In this document: piece by piece, positions 7,631 through 12,579 of the stretch
Layout: every line of letters starts with the position of its first letter
How positions within the stretch are numbered: position 1 is the stretch's first letter
From: Bosea beijingensis
GTDB lineage: Bacteria > Pseudomonadota > Alphaproteobacteria > Rhizobiales > Beijerinckiaceae
NCBI RefSeq assembly: GCF_030758975.1
Contig: NZ_CP132359.1
Span: forward strand, 5,500,819 to 5,513,397
Reading direction: 5' to 3'
DNA: 12,579 nucleotides
Program-made: the position numbers and the translations under genes
The notes under the pieces: generated by a model
What the model saw: only the letters and a program-made list of their open reading frames with translations
Database searches by the model: none
Told to the model about the DNA's origin: nothing

Positions 7631-9069
7631 TTGCGGCCAGGCTGAACGGCCCTGCGGATTTTGCCGGCTGGCGTCGAGAAACGCGCCGGCTGGCGCTGGC
7701 CGGCGTTCAGCCTGAGGCCGTCGCCTGGCTGACGAGCGAGGGCGATGCCGGATTGTTCGCGATCGAAGGCGCCGCCCCGGTCGAGGACGGAAGCCTCGCA
7801 CTGACCGTGTCTCGCCGTTTCATCGAGCTTGCCGAGAATGTTGTCTGCCATCGGGATGCCGGCCGCTTCGTCTTGCTGCATCGCCTGCTGCTACGTTTGC
7901 AGGACGAGCCGCGCTTGCTCGACAATGCAGCCGATCCGGATATCGCACGCGCCGAGGCCATGGCCCGCTCGGTGCGCCGCGACCTGCACAAGATGACGGC
8001 CTTCGTCCGCTTCCGGGCCGTGTCGGGCGCGGGCGAGGAAGGCCCCTTCATCGCCTGGTTCGAGCCGGAGCATTTCATCCTCGAACGGGCCGCGAGCTTC
8101 TTCATGGGACGCTTCGCAGGAATGATCTGGTCGATCATGACACCGCAGGGGTCGCTGCACTGGGACGGTACGGCCCTCCAGTTCGGCCCGGCCGCCAGCA
8201 AGACCGATGCGCCGGACGGCGATGCCATGGAAGCCTATTGGCTCACCTACTACGCCAACATCTTCAATCCGGCCCGCCTGAAGCCGAAGGCGATGAAAAG
8301 TGAGATGCCGGTGAAATACTGGCGGAACCTACCCGAGGCCGAGTTGATTGAGCCTCTGATCGCAAGCGCCGCCCGGCGAGCAGAGGATATGGTGATGCGC
8401 GCTCCGACGCAGCCACCCGCACGACATGTCAGGCAGCTTCGGCACCGTCCCGAACCGCCGGCCGATGAATCTGCGATCACGTCGTGGCAGGATGCCGCCG
8501 CTGCGGCGCAACGCTGTACGCGCTGCGATCTTCATTGCCACGCCACGCAGACGGTCTTCGGAGAAGGGCCGTTGGACGCGCGCGTTCTCTTCGTCGGCGA
8601 ACAGCCGGGAGACCAGGAAGACCTTGCCGGCCGGCCATTTGTCGGGCCAGCGGGTCAGGTTTTCGATCGGGCGATGAGAGAAGCCGGTCTCGACCGCGCG
8701 CGCGCCTATGTCACCAATGCGGTGAAGCACTTCAAATTCCAGCTTCGCGGCAAGCGCCGCATCCATGAGAAGCCCAATGTCGGGGAGATCAAGGCCTGCC
8801 GCTTCTGGCTCGATCTCGAACTGCAGTTCGTGAAACCCCGGCTTGTCGTCGCCCTCGGCGCCAGCGCCCTGCGATCGCTGACGGGGCATGCCAGTTCGCT
8901 AGCGAGCGCACGAGATCGCGAGCTCGCGCTCGAAGACGGCACGCCGCTGTTGGCCACCGTCCACCCCTCATTTCTGCTGCGCCTTCCGGACGAGGATGCT
9001 CGGTCTCGGGAATATGCCCGGTTCGTCGCAGACCTCGCCCGCGTGCAGCAACGTATATTCCGACATTAA
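7627..9069 (+). CDS. udgX: UdgX-type uracil-DNA glycosylase with N-terminal DUF4130/TIGR03915 domain
   Basis: The 480-residue fusion has an N-terminal TIGR03915/DUF4130-like domain (about 1-255, with HKMTAFVRFR at 121-130) and a C-terminal uracil-DNA glycosylase domain (about 285-480). The glycosylase half has CTRC (Cys297, Cys300), GEQPGDQEDLAGRPFVGPAG (325-344), and VKH at 366-368, where family 4 enzymes have VKC. It also has the UdgX-specific KRRIH loop (376-380), Cys391, and HPSFLLR from His446. In mycobacterial UdgX the histidine of KRRIH becomes covalently bonded to the DNA after uracil removal, and His380 is the equivalent. The start GTG 7627 overlaps the radical SAM stop (GTGA), so the two are translationally coupled under the same LexA box. 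No convincing terminator follows. Confidence 0.92.
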   Translation: MIAARLNGPADFAGWRRETRRLALAGVQPEAVAWLTSEGDAGLFAIEGAAPVEDGSLALTVSRRFIELAENVVCHRDAGRFVLLHRLLLRLQDEPRLLDNAADPDIARAEAMARSVRRDLHKMTAFVRFRAVSGAGEEGPFIAWFEPEHFILERAASFFMGRFAGMIWSIMTPQGSLHWDGTALQFGPAASKTDAPDGDAMEAYWLTYYANIFNPARLKPKAMKSEMPVKYWRNLPEAELIEPLIASAARRAEDMVMRAPTQPPARHVRQLRHRPEPPADESAITSWQDAAAAAQRCTRCDLHCHATQTVFGEGPLDARVLFVGEQPGDQEDLAGRPFVGPAGQVFDRAMREAGLDRARAYVTNAVKHFKFQLRGKRRIHEKPNVGEIKACRFWLDLELQFVKPRLVVALGASALRSLTGHASSLASARDRELALEDGTPLLATVHPSFLLRLPDEDARSREYARFVADLARVQQRIFRH

Positions 9070-9205
9070 GCAGTATCGGGGAGGTCTATACGGCCAACCA
9101 GACGGTTTTCTTTTTTGCGCTCGATTGGAGAACGAGCAGCGGCTGTTCGGGCAGCTCCGGATCGAAGGCAGCCCGGTTTCAGTATTGGTTGTCGTTGCAG
9201 CGAAG

Positions 9206-9493
9206 CTACCGCTTGCGCCATTTCGCCAGGCGACCGGCCAGTGCCCGGAAGCCAGTTGGAATCTGCGGCTTGACTGGATTGCGCGGTGCTGCCGGTAATT
9301 CTTCTTCCATCACATCGCGAAAGGCTCTTTCAGCTTCCGGCGTGAACTGGACCTGCGCACCCACTCTTTGCGCCATGCGCCGAGCAATTTCGAGAGAGTA
9401 TCTAATATCATGGGATCGGCCGTATTCGGCGCCCGTCACGTCGCGAAAGCCCCACTCGGTATCAATGCGGCACACCGTCAAGATTTGAACCAT
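9206..9493 (-). CDS. Small hypothetical protein, sigma-EcfG-linked
   Basis: The 95-residue protein is not recognised with confidence. It has a beta-rich N-terminal part with a WGFRDVTG turn, a helix around SLEIARRMAQRVGAQ (about 33-47), an acidic stretch (FRDVMEEE), and a proline-rich basic tail ending WRKR. It has no signal peptide or membrane segment. A loose likeness to DUF2188-type small proteins is possible but weak. The gene is supported by its context. AGGAA lies five bases before ATG 9493, and an exact sigma-EcfG promoter (9520-9544, minus strand) sits about 27 bases upstream. It is therefore probably a general-stress-induced gene, divergent from the candidate small RNA. Confidence 0.72.
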   Translation of the reverse strand: MVQILTVCRIDTEWGFRDVTGAEYGRSHDIRYSLEIARRMAQRVGAQVQFTPEAERAFRDVMEEELPAAPRNPVKPQIPTGFRALAGRLAKWRKR

Positions 9494-9519
9494 TGTCGTT
9501 CCTGAGCGAGACGGCAGTG

Positions 9520-9544
9520 AACGCCGCGAAGAAGCCGAGGTTCC
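9520..9544 (-). promoter_or_regulatory. Sigma-EcfG promoter for the 95-aa gene
   Basis: Read on the minus strand, GGAAC (9544-9540), 16 bases, CGTT (9523-9520) matches the strict alphaproteobacterial general-stress consensus GGAAC-N16/17-CGTT. The -10 element lies 26 bases before ATG 9493, leaving a leader of roughly 20 nt that holds the Shine-Dalgarno. Confidence 0.72.
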
Positions 9545-9639
9545 CCCCGCTACTATCAGTGCAGGAAACTGGCCGCCGGGTTCACGTCTTCACAAATCCA
9601 GTATGTCTTATCGGTGGCATCGGAGCAGGCACGAAGAAC

Positions 9640-9664
9640 GGAACCTCCGGTCGCAGCCGGCGTT
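9640..9664 (+). promoter_or_regulatory. Sigma-EcfG promoter for candidate small RNA
   Basis: GGAAC (9640-9644), 16 bases, CGTT (9661-9664) is a strict general-stress promoter match. No plausible start codon with a ribosome-binding site follows before the strong terminator ending at 9729, so the expected product is a short non-coding RNA starting near 9670. Confidence 0.7.
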
Positions 9665-9669
9665 CACCT

Positions 9670-9729
9670 GCCTCTGGTTTCACCCCGGAACCAAACTCGC
9701 CCCGGCAGCTCGACTGGCGGGGCTTTTTT
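9670..9729 (+). ncRNA. Candidate ~60-nt general-stress small RNA
   Basis: The segment lies between a strict sigma-EcfG promoter and a strong intrinsic terminator. Hairpin 1 is TGGTTTC (9675-9681), loop ACCCC, GGAACCA (9687-9693), a 7-bp stem with one G-U pair and a C-rich loop. Hairpin 2 (9699-9723) is the terminator stem, followed by T6. The C-rich loop is the sort of element that pairs with purine-rich Shine-Dalgarno regions, and the Caulobacter general-stress RNA GsrN is also reported to work through a C-rich loop. That comparison is functional only; I cannot show homology. The 5' end is inferred from the promoter spacing and could be off by a few bases. Confidence 0.6.
9699..9729 (+). terminator. 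Intrinsic terminator of the candidate small RNA
   Basis: GCCCCGGCAG (9699-9708) pairs with CTGGCGGGGC (9714-9723), nine pairs with one G-G mismatch, around the loop CTCGA, followed directly by six T (9724-9729). It is the clearest intrinsic terminator in the window. From 9730 to 9835 I see no gene or recognisable element. Confidence 0.85.
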
Positions 9730-9835
9730 GTTCAGGCTTTGCCGCGGATCCAGTCTATCGCGCTCGACCAAGCGCGGCTGTTTCCGGGCCCTGGGTCGCA
9801 ACGACGAGTTTCCGCCCTGCATAACGCAACATGGC

Positions 9836-9861
9836 GGAACAATGGCGAGGTTGAAGCTGTT
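9836..9861 (+). promoter_or_regulatory. Relaxed sigma-EcfG promoter for small membrane ORF
   Basis: GGAAC (9836-9840), 18 bases, GTT (9859-9861), that is GGAAC-N17-TGTT. The first base of the -10 element deviates from CGTT. It ends 28 bases before the ATG of the 25-codon ORF. Confidence 0.45.
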
Positions 9862-9889
9862 GCTTGCTCAGCATCGGGAGGAGCACATC

Positions 9890-9967
9890 ATGGGCTTGCT
9901 TGAGATCAGCGTCGTTCTGGCCTGCGCTTCGGCCTTTGGCTTCTACATAGCGGACCCACTGGAATAA
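9890..9967 (+). CDS. Putative 25-aa single-span membrane peptide
   Basis: ATG 9890 opens a 25-residue ORF. Nearly all of it is one hydrophobic helix (LEISVVLACASAFGFYIA, residues 4-21) between a short N-terminus and the acidic end DPLE. It is preceded by a very strong Shine-Dalgarno, GGGAGGAG (9876-9883), six bases before the start, and by a relaxed sigma-EcfG promoter. A longer frame upstream (from 9842) lacks such a signal and was not chosen. I recognise no family. If real, it would be a stress-induced inner-membrane microprotein. Spacing and hydrophobicity are the only support. Confidence 0.5.
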   Translation: MGLLEISVVLACASAFGFYIADPLE

Positions 9968-10044
9968 GATTGCAATCCGGACTGCATTGCGTGCCTTGCC
10001 GATACCGGCTCAGTCAGTTCGACGATGTCGAAACCATCGGTCTT

Positions 10045-10158
10045 CTAGCTCGAAGCACGCCGAGAGCTTGCCTTTTTGTGAGGGTCAGGCGCAGCAGGCC
10101 GGGTATCCTTCACGACCTGCTCTGCCGGTGCATTCTCCGGCCCGGATTTCTGTCTCAT
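10045..10158 (-). pseudogene. N-terminal remnant of IS3-type transposase OrfA
   Basis: The 37-codon frame starts with a good ribosome-binding site (AGGAG, six bases before ATG 10158). Its first 18 residues, with MRQKSGPEN and EQVVKD, resemble the start of a common rhizobial IS3-family OrfA, which normally continues with a helix-turn-helix region (residues like SAEEKIRIV). Here the match ends near 10104. The frame then runs through an unrelated proline- and lysine-rich stretch (PAAPDPHKKASSRR) to a stop. It is thus a truncated start of a transposase, though with its translation signals intact it could still yield a short peptide. The family assignment comes from memory of the N-terminal motif. 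Confidence 0.55.
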
Positions 10159-10243
10159 CTGCGCTCCTGAATGGCTGCGATGATCCAGAAATCCTCCCTT
10201 CCCGAAAATCCCTAAATGGTCTCAAGGGCGCTGACGGCGGACA
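10104..10243 (-). mobile_element. Left-end fragment of an IS3-type element
   Basis: On the minus strand, similarity to the stress protein gene ends at about 10244 and the sequence goes on with TGTCCGCCGTCAGCGCC. It starts with TG, as IS3-type ends do. The OrfA start codon lies 85 bases further in, a normal distance for this family. The fragment ends where OrfA similarity stops (about 10104). I found no matching right end (TGTCCGCC on the plus strand) nearby, so most of the element is missing. The exact boundary is inferred, not proved by a target duplication. Confidence 0.4.
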
Positions 10244-10350
10244 CTCATGGGGCGACTCGACAGCCTTCCACCGTCGGTCACGGTCGTAAGCATACAGAAG
10301 TCGATATCCTTCATCTTCTCCGCGATGTCGCTGAGGGTAAGCTCGCCCAT
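10222..10350 (-). pseudogene. Truncated general stress protein 26-like (pyridoxamine oxidase fold) gene
   Basis: The 42-codon frame begins MGELTLSDIAEKMKDIDFCM and continues to SSRPMS (31-36), which resembles the start of general-stress-protein-26-type proteins of the pyridoxamine-5'-phosphate oxidase-like split-barrel fold (usually about 150-170 residues). After RPMS the frame enters unrelated sequence and stops six codons later. The missing three quarters include most of the flavin-binding barrel, so the product cannot be functional. The gene still has GGAG six bases before ATG 10350 and a strict sigma-EcfG promoter at 10390-10414. The break coincides with a possible IS3-type end, so insertion followed by deletion is the likely cause. 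Confidence 0.68.
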
Positions 10351-10389
10351 CTTTTTCTCCGAGGTGAGTATCAATCTTCGTAGAGATCG

Positions 10390-10414
10390 AACGGGCCGGC
10401 GCGGGTCATGTTCC
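10390..10414 (-). promoter_or_regulatory. Sigma-EcfG promoter for truncated stress protein gene
   Basis: On the minus strand, GGAAC (10414-10410), 16 bases, CGTT (10393-10390) is a strict match. The -10 element lies 39 bases before ATG 10350. The promoter appears intact although the gene it drives is broken. From 10415 to 10444 I see nothing. Confidence 0.7.
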
Positions 10415-10444
10415 TCCAGGCCGAAAGAACGCTTCTAGGGCAGA

Positions 10445-10669
10445 TTAGCTGGGAGGGGCAGTTCTAGGCAGGCTGTCCAATAGCGTGCCATTCGCAAACC
10501 TCTTCGCGGCAATCCGGGCAGCAACTTGGTCCTCAAACGACCTGAGGCTTTTGGAAATCTCGCGGAGCTCGCTTGCTTCGACCGAGCCCTCGGCCGCACC
10601 GAAGAGTTCCTCAAAGCGCGCAGGAGGGGACTGGCAGCTGCCGGTCCCCTCTTCCGTCGATGAGTTCAA
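10445..10669 (-). CDS. Possible small hypothetical protein (74 aa)
   Basis: The frame encodes 74 residues with a plausible amphipathic helical core (about 32-58, SELREISKSLRSFEDQVAAR) and a proline-rich end. I do not recognise it. Codon third positions are moderately GC-rich and fewer odd residues appear than in the opposite-strand frames, which favours this strand. The ribosome-binding site is poor (GGAG about 13 bases from the ATG), and there is no sigma-EcfG match upstream. It ends 35 bases from the stress promoter at 10414, transcribed in the same direction. It may be a real orphan gene or another decayed fragment. Confidence 0.38.
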   Translation of the reverse strand: MNSSTEEGTGSCQSPPARFEELFGAAEGSVEASELREISKSLRSFEDQVAARIAAKRFANGTLLDSLPRTAPPS

Positions 10670-10681
10670 TGAATCTGCTGA

Positions 10682-10951
10682 TGCTCCATCTGCTCCAGAT
10701 TCGCGCGGTCCACTGAGCCGAACCCCTTCGCCATTCTGGAGGATGCCGATGCGATCGCACGGGCGACGTCAGCATGGGAAACAGCGTGGAGCTATGTTGA
10801 GCAAGGTGTGCCGCCGGATGATCGCGAGCGGCAAAGCCAGCGCATGAAGTTTGTCATCGCCTCTGTAGCGTTGGGCACGGAGCACACCAGGGAGATGGCC
10901 AGCAAGGCGATTCAGCGGTTTCTTGCAGAAGCCCGCACTCGCAATCCCTAG
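10682..10951 (+). pseudogene. Start-less ORF with coding character (hypothetical protein, 5'-truncated)
   Basis: From the stop at 10679-10681 to the TAG at 10949-10951 the second frame is open for 89 codons. It reads like a genuine soluble helical protein (NPFAILEDADAIARA from 10721, AWSYVEQGVPPDDRER, MASKAIQRFLAEARTRNP). No ATG, GTG or TTG exists in this frame before the middle of the protein (the first is GTG after YVEQG). Either the 5' end was lost by rearrangement or a frameshift, or a rare start such as CTG or ATT is used. Family unknown. It converges with the SemiSWEET gene. Confidence 0.45.
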
Positions 10952-10959
10952 ATCATCGG

Positions 10960-10981
10960 GCCGCCGGCTGGAACTGGCGGC
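10960..10981. terminator. Weak hairpin between convergent genes
   Basis: GCCGCC (10960-10965) and GGCGGC (10976-10981) form a 6-bp GC stem with a 10-nt loop in the 55-bp gap between the start-less ORF and the convergent SemiSWEET gene. No T-run follows on either strand, so the termination role is tentative. Confidence 0.3.
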
Positions 10982-11006
10982 GCTGATTGGCCCAGCATGC
11001 CAGCTG

Positions 11007-11303
11007 TCAGGAGGACGGATCGATTTGATCCGCTATGGCCTCCTTCTTTTGCCGGGGTAGGAGCGTCATCATGAGGATGAAAGCGGAAATAACGAAGCAG
11101 ATGCTATTCGTTAGAATGAGAGGCCATTCACCCAGGCCCAGGCCGTAAGCGGTCCATAGAGCAAAACCCGTGACGGTGAAGCCGTATGTCACCGGAGATA
11201 TTGCCCGGGTATCGCGCGTCGTGACGATCCGCCAAGCCTGAGGCACGAAACTGATTGTCGAACACAGCGCCGCAAATGTGCCAACGACCGCGATCCAGTT
11301 CAT
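11007..11303 (-). CDS. SemiSWEET-type sugar transporter (PQ-loop/MtN3 family)
   Basis: The 98-residue membrane protein has three hydrophobic helices (about 4-22, 38-57 and 60-82) and the PQ motif at residues 21-22 (SFVPQAWR), followed by a TTRDTRAISP loop. This is the layout of bacterial SemiSWEETs, which dimerise to form a sugar-transport path of two three-helix bundles. Trp50 in TM2 and Asn66 in TM3 (LTNSICF) fit the positions expected to line the sugar pocket. The length is close to the family norm, and the tail is charged and probably cytoplasmic. The ribosome-binding site is weak. No sigma-EcfG or other promoter motif was found upstream, so unlike several neighbours it is not visibly tied to the stress response. 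Confidence 0.88.
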   Translation of the reverse strand: MNWIAVVGTFAALCSTISFVPQAWRIVTTRDTRAISPVTYGFTVTGFALWTAYGLGLGEWPLILTNSICFVISAFILMMTLLPRQKKEAIADQIDPSS

Positions 11304-11411
11304 CGCAGCCGCTTGCCCACGACCTCACCTCCCAGTCGACAAGCAGCTAGGTGTCGTCATGGCACCCTCGGCTTTCCGCGATCGGCGCATAGCTACGGGA
11401 TAGCTGACGAG

Positions 11412-11437
11412 GGAACGCCCGCTGACACACCGGAGTT
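11412..11437 (+). promoter_or_regulatory. Relaxed sigma-EcfG promoter for cupin gene
   Basis: GGAAC (11412-11416), 18 bases, GTT (11435-11437), that is GGAAC-N17-AGTT, matching all consensus bases but the first of CGTT. It ends 33 bases before ATG 11471, a distance like that of the stricter sites. Confidence 0.48.
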
Positions 11438-11470
11438 CAGGAGGCTTCTTGCTTCTCTGGAGATGCTGCC

Positions 11471-11995
11471 ATGACCCGGATGACGGTGACCGCCTTGCAT
11501 TTCGAACCGCGGGGCTTCGTTCCGAATAATCTCAGGTTGCCGGTCCTCATCTACGAAAAGGCGTTCGATCCTGCGGCGATCGGTGACCTCGCCACGTTCA
11601 TGGAAAAGCGCTTTCAGGACAACGGATGGCCGCCACAGTGGCGAGATGGGATTTACGATTTCGAGCACTATCACGCGGAGGGTCATGAGGTTCTCGGTAT
11701 AGCAACCGGATCGGCCGAACTGGTTCTTGGCGGAGACGGCGGCCGTGAGATCAGGGTGGAAGCTGGCGACATCCTGGTGCTGCCCGCGGGGACGGGGCAT
11801 CGGCGGCTCAAGCAGAGTGAAGATTTCCTCGTGGTCGGTGCATACCCGCCCGGCCAGGCTGGAGATATCGTTCGTGAGGAGGCGTCGCCTGCGATGAAAC
11901 AGAGGATTGCCCTCTTGAGCTATCCACCCAAGGATCCGGTTCTGGGGGATGAGGGTCCGATGCTCCGCCTCTGGGCGAACACCAGCATCACTTGA
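11471..11995 (+). CDS. Cupin-domain protein, YjlB-like
   Basis: The 174-residue protein has both cupin motifs. Motif 1 is HYHAEGHE with His66, His68 and Glu73 followed by Gly80 (the HXHX4EX6G pattern). Motif 2 is GDILVLPAGTGH with Gly99, Pro105, Gly107 and His110. All four usual metal ligands are present, so a metal-binding beta-barrel is likely; the reaction is unknown. The flanks (PNNLRLPVLIYE near the N-terminus and the WPPQWRDGIYDF block before motif 1) resemble the YjlB family. The start is ATG 11471 with GGAG eight bases upstream; ATG 11480 is an alternative. A relaxed sigma-EcfG promoter precedes it, so it may be stress-induced. Confidence 0.85.
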   Translation: MTRMTVTALHFEPRGFVPNNLRLPVLIYEKAFDPAAIGDLATFMEKRFQDNGWPPQWRDGIYDFEHYHAEGHEVLGIATGSAELVLGGDGGREIRVEAGDILVLPAGTGHRRLKQSEDFLVVGAYPPGQAGDIVREEASPAMKQRIALLSYPPKDPVLGDEGPMLRLWANTSIT

Positions 11996-12108
11996 TGTTA
12001 GCAAATGGCGGTCTTGCCTCTCGGCTGACATGTGGCAAAGCGCGCGATATCGCCCCGCTGTGCCGTCGCCAGCTCTCCTTCTATGTGTCGTCGCCACGTC
12101 GGCACATT

Positions 12109-12134
12109 GGAACTTCGGTGCCAGACGGTCCGTT
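12109..12134 (+). promoter_or_regulatory. Sigma-EcfG promoter for DUF2171 gene and hydrolase
   Basis: GGAAC (12109-12113), 17 bases, CGTT (12131-12134) matches the strict consensus. It ends 33 bases before ATG 12168, with the Shine-Dalgarno AAGGAG (12154-12159) in between. The gap from the cupin stop to here (11998-12108) shows no gene. Confidence 0.72.
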
Positions 12135-12167
12135 GCCGTTCCGTGACGTTCGGAAGGAGAGCAACGC

Positions 12168-12407
12168 ATGATGTTTGTAGAGCAAATCAAGGAGGGTCAG
12201 CGTGTCATCGGCTCCGACGAAGGACATGTCGGAACGGTCGATTCTTTGAGTGGCTAGCTTATCAAGCTGAAGAAGAATGATCCCGAGTCGGGAGGAACCC
12301 ATCATTACCTCGACCTGGCGCTCGTCGTTGCCCTTGAGGACGATACGATCAAGCTGATTGTCCCGGCGGCTGAAGCCAAAGAGAGATGGTCGGAGGCGGC
12401 CGAGTAA
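12168..12407 (+). pseudogene. DUF2171-like stress protein gene with in-frame amber stop
   Basis: Frame ATG 12168 to TAA 12407 gives 79 codons resembling the DUF2171 family (small PRC-barrel-like proteins). It has a start with [20 protein letters not shown], then [19 protein letters not shown] and a closing stretch ending in WSEAAE. Codon 30 is TAG (12255-12257), where family members continue into the strand before IKL. No frameshift is present, so a single substitution explains it (for example CAG to TAG). AAGGAG lies eight bases before the ATG, and a strict sigma-EcfG promoter is upstream. Its stop overlaps the next gene (TAATG). A sequencing error or amber suppression cannot be excluded. 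Confidence 0.75.
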
Positions 12408-12579
12408 TGGACCGACGCCATTTCGTTGCTGGAGCTGGCGCGACCATCGTATCTGGGCCAGCCCAGGCGAGCGTCACAGTCGACCGCTTTGGTCCGAGCG
12501 CGTCTGTAGGCAGCGTCATCCTCCTCTATGGTTCGGACGGTTTGACGAGTAGTGGCCGATATCAGTTCGCCGCGAACAT
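12407..12579 (+). CDS. Tat-exported dienelactone-hydrolase-like protein, N-terminal part
   Basis: The frame opens with ATG 12407, overlapping the preceding stop (TAATG), and runs off the window after 57 codons. The N-terminus DRRHFVAGAGA has a twin arginine followed by a hydrophobic stretch and a likely cleavage site after PAQA (residues 18-21). This indicates Tat export to the periplasm. The mature start contains VILLYGSDGLTSSGRYQFAA (38-57), which resembles the first strand and oxyanion-loop region of dienelactone-hydrolase-type alpha/beta hydrolases; there HG is usual, here YG. Catalytic residues lie beyond the edge. Translation probably depends on coupling to the DUF2171 gene, which carries a stop. 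Confidence 0.65.
   Translation, partial: MDRRHFVAGAGATIVSGPAQASVTVDRFGPSASVGSVILLYGSDGLTSSGRYQFAAN

Noticed and set aside
6752..7801. Minus-strand frame (349 codons) opposite the radical SAM gene
   Set aside because: Shadow frame; the plus-strand protein has the CX3CX2C motif and a helix-hairpin-helix.
9083..9116. T-rich run after udgX with a weak stem (GTCT/AGAC)
   Set aside because: The stem has only four pairs and a 12-nt loop, too weak to call a terminator.
9493..9903. Plus-strand frame of 136 codons after the 95-aa gene
   Set aside because: It runs through two strict stress promoters, the small RNA and its terminator, and the composition is not protein-like.
10371..10409. 12-codon minus-strand ORF with a good Shine-Dalgarno (GGAGGA)
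   Set aside because: It overlaps the strict sigma-EcfG promoter itself, so it would lie upstream of the transcription start. The apparent Shine-Dalgarno is the -35 flank.
11393..12190. Minus-strand frame (265 codons) opposite the cupin gene
   Set aside because: It spans the cupin gene and the intergenic stress promoter, and its translation resembles no protein family. The cupin has both complete motifs.

Overview
The window looks like chromosomal DNA of a GC-rich alphaproteobacterium, most likely of the Hyphomicrobiales (a Bosea- or Methylobacterium-like genus is a guess). The evidence is a bacteriophytochrome with a coupled heme oxygenase, an alphaproteobacterial LexA box (GAAC-N7-GAAC), and several copies of the alphaproteobacterial general-stress promoter (GGAAC-N16/17-CGTT, sigma EcfG).

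Layout. (1) 1-744: 3' two thirds of a beta-ketoadipyl-CoA thiolase gene (pcaF). (2) 977-4393: compact, translationally coupled dTDP-L-rhamnose operon rfbB-rfbC-rfbD-rfbA. It ends in a nested inverted repeat shared with the convergent gene. (3) 4452-6214, minus strand: heme oxygenase followed, with an ATGA overlap, by a chimeric gene. This gene keeps the PAS and GAF chromophore-binding domains of a bacteriophytochrome, but its PHY and kinase parts are replaced in frame by the last ~70 residues of a UDP-glucose 6-dehydrogenase. (4) 6370-9069: LexA-type operator and a two-gene DNA-repair operon, a radical SAM protein (TIGR03916-like) ending in a beta-clamp-type peptide, and UdgX with an N-terminal DUF4130/TIGR03915 domain, overlapping by GTGA. 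(5) 9206-12579: small stress-type genes and gene wrecks.

The last region is the most unusual. It holds four strict sigma-EcfG promoter matches and two relaxed ones, each placed just upstream of something sensible. The targets are a 95-aa hypothetical protein, a candidate ~60-nt small RNA made of two hairpins and a T6 terminator, a 25-aa membrane peptide, a truncated general-stress-protein-26-like gene, a YjlB-like cupin, and a DUF2171 gene with an in-frame amber stop that overlaps a Tat-exported hydrolase running off the window. A SemiSWEET gene, an IS3-type transposase remnant, a possible 74-aa gene and a start-less ORF lie among them.

As a whole, the window goes from housekeeping and surface-polysaccharide genes into an accessory stress and repair region that shows visible decay. 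The clearest new objects are the sigma-EcfG-linked small RNA and the phytochrome-dehydrogenase fusion. Both are predictions from sequence alone.
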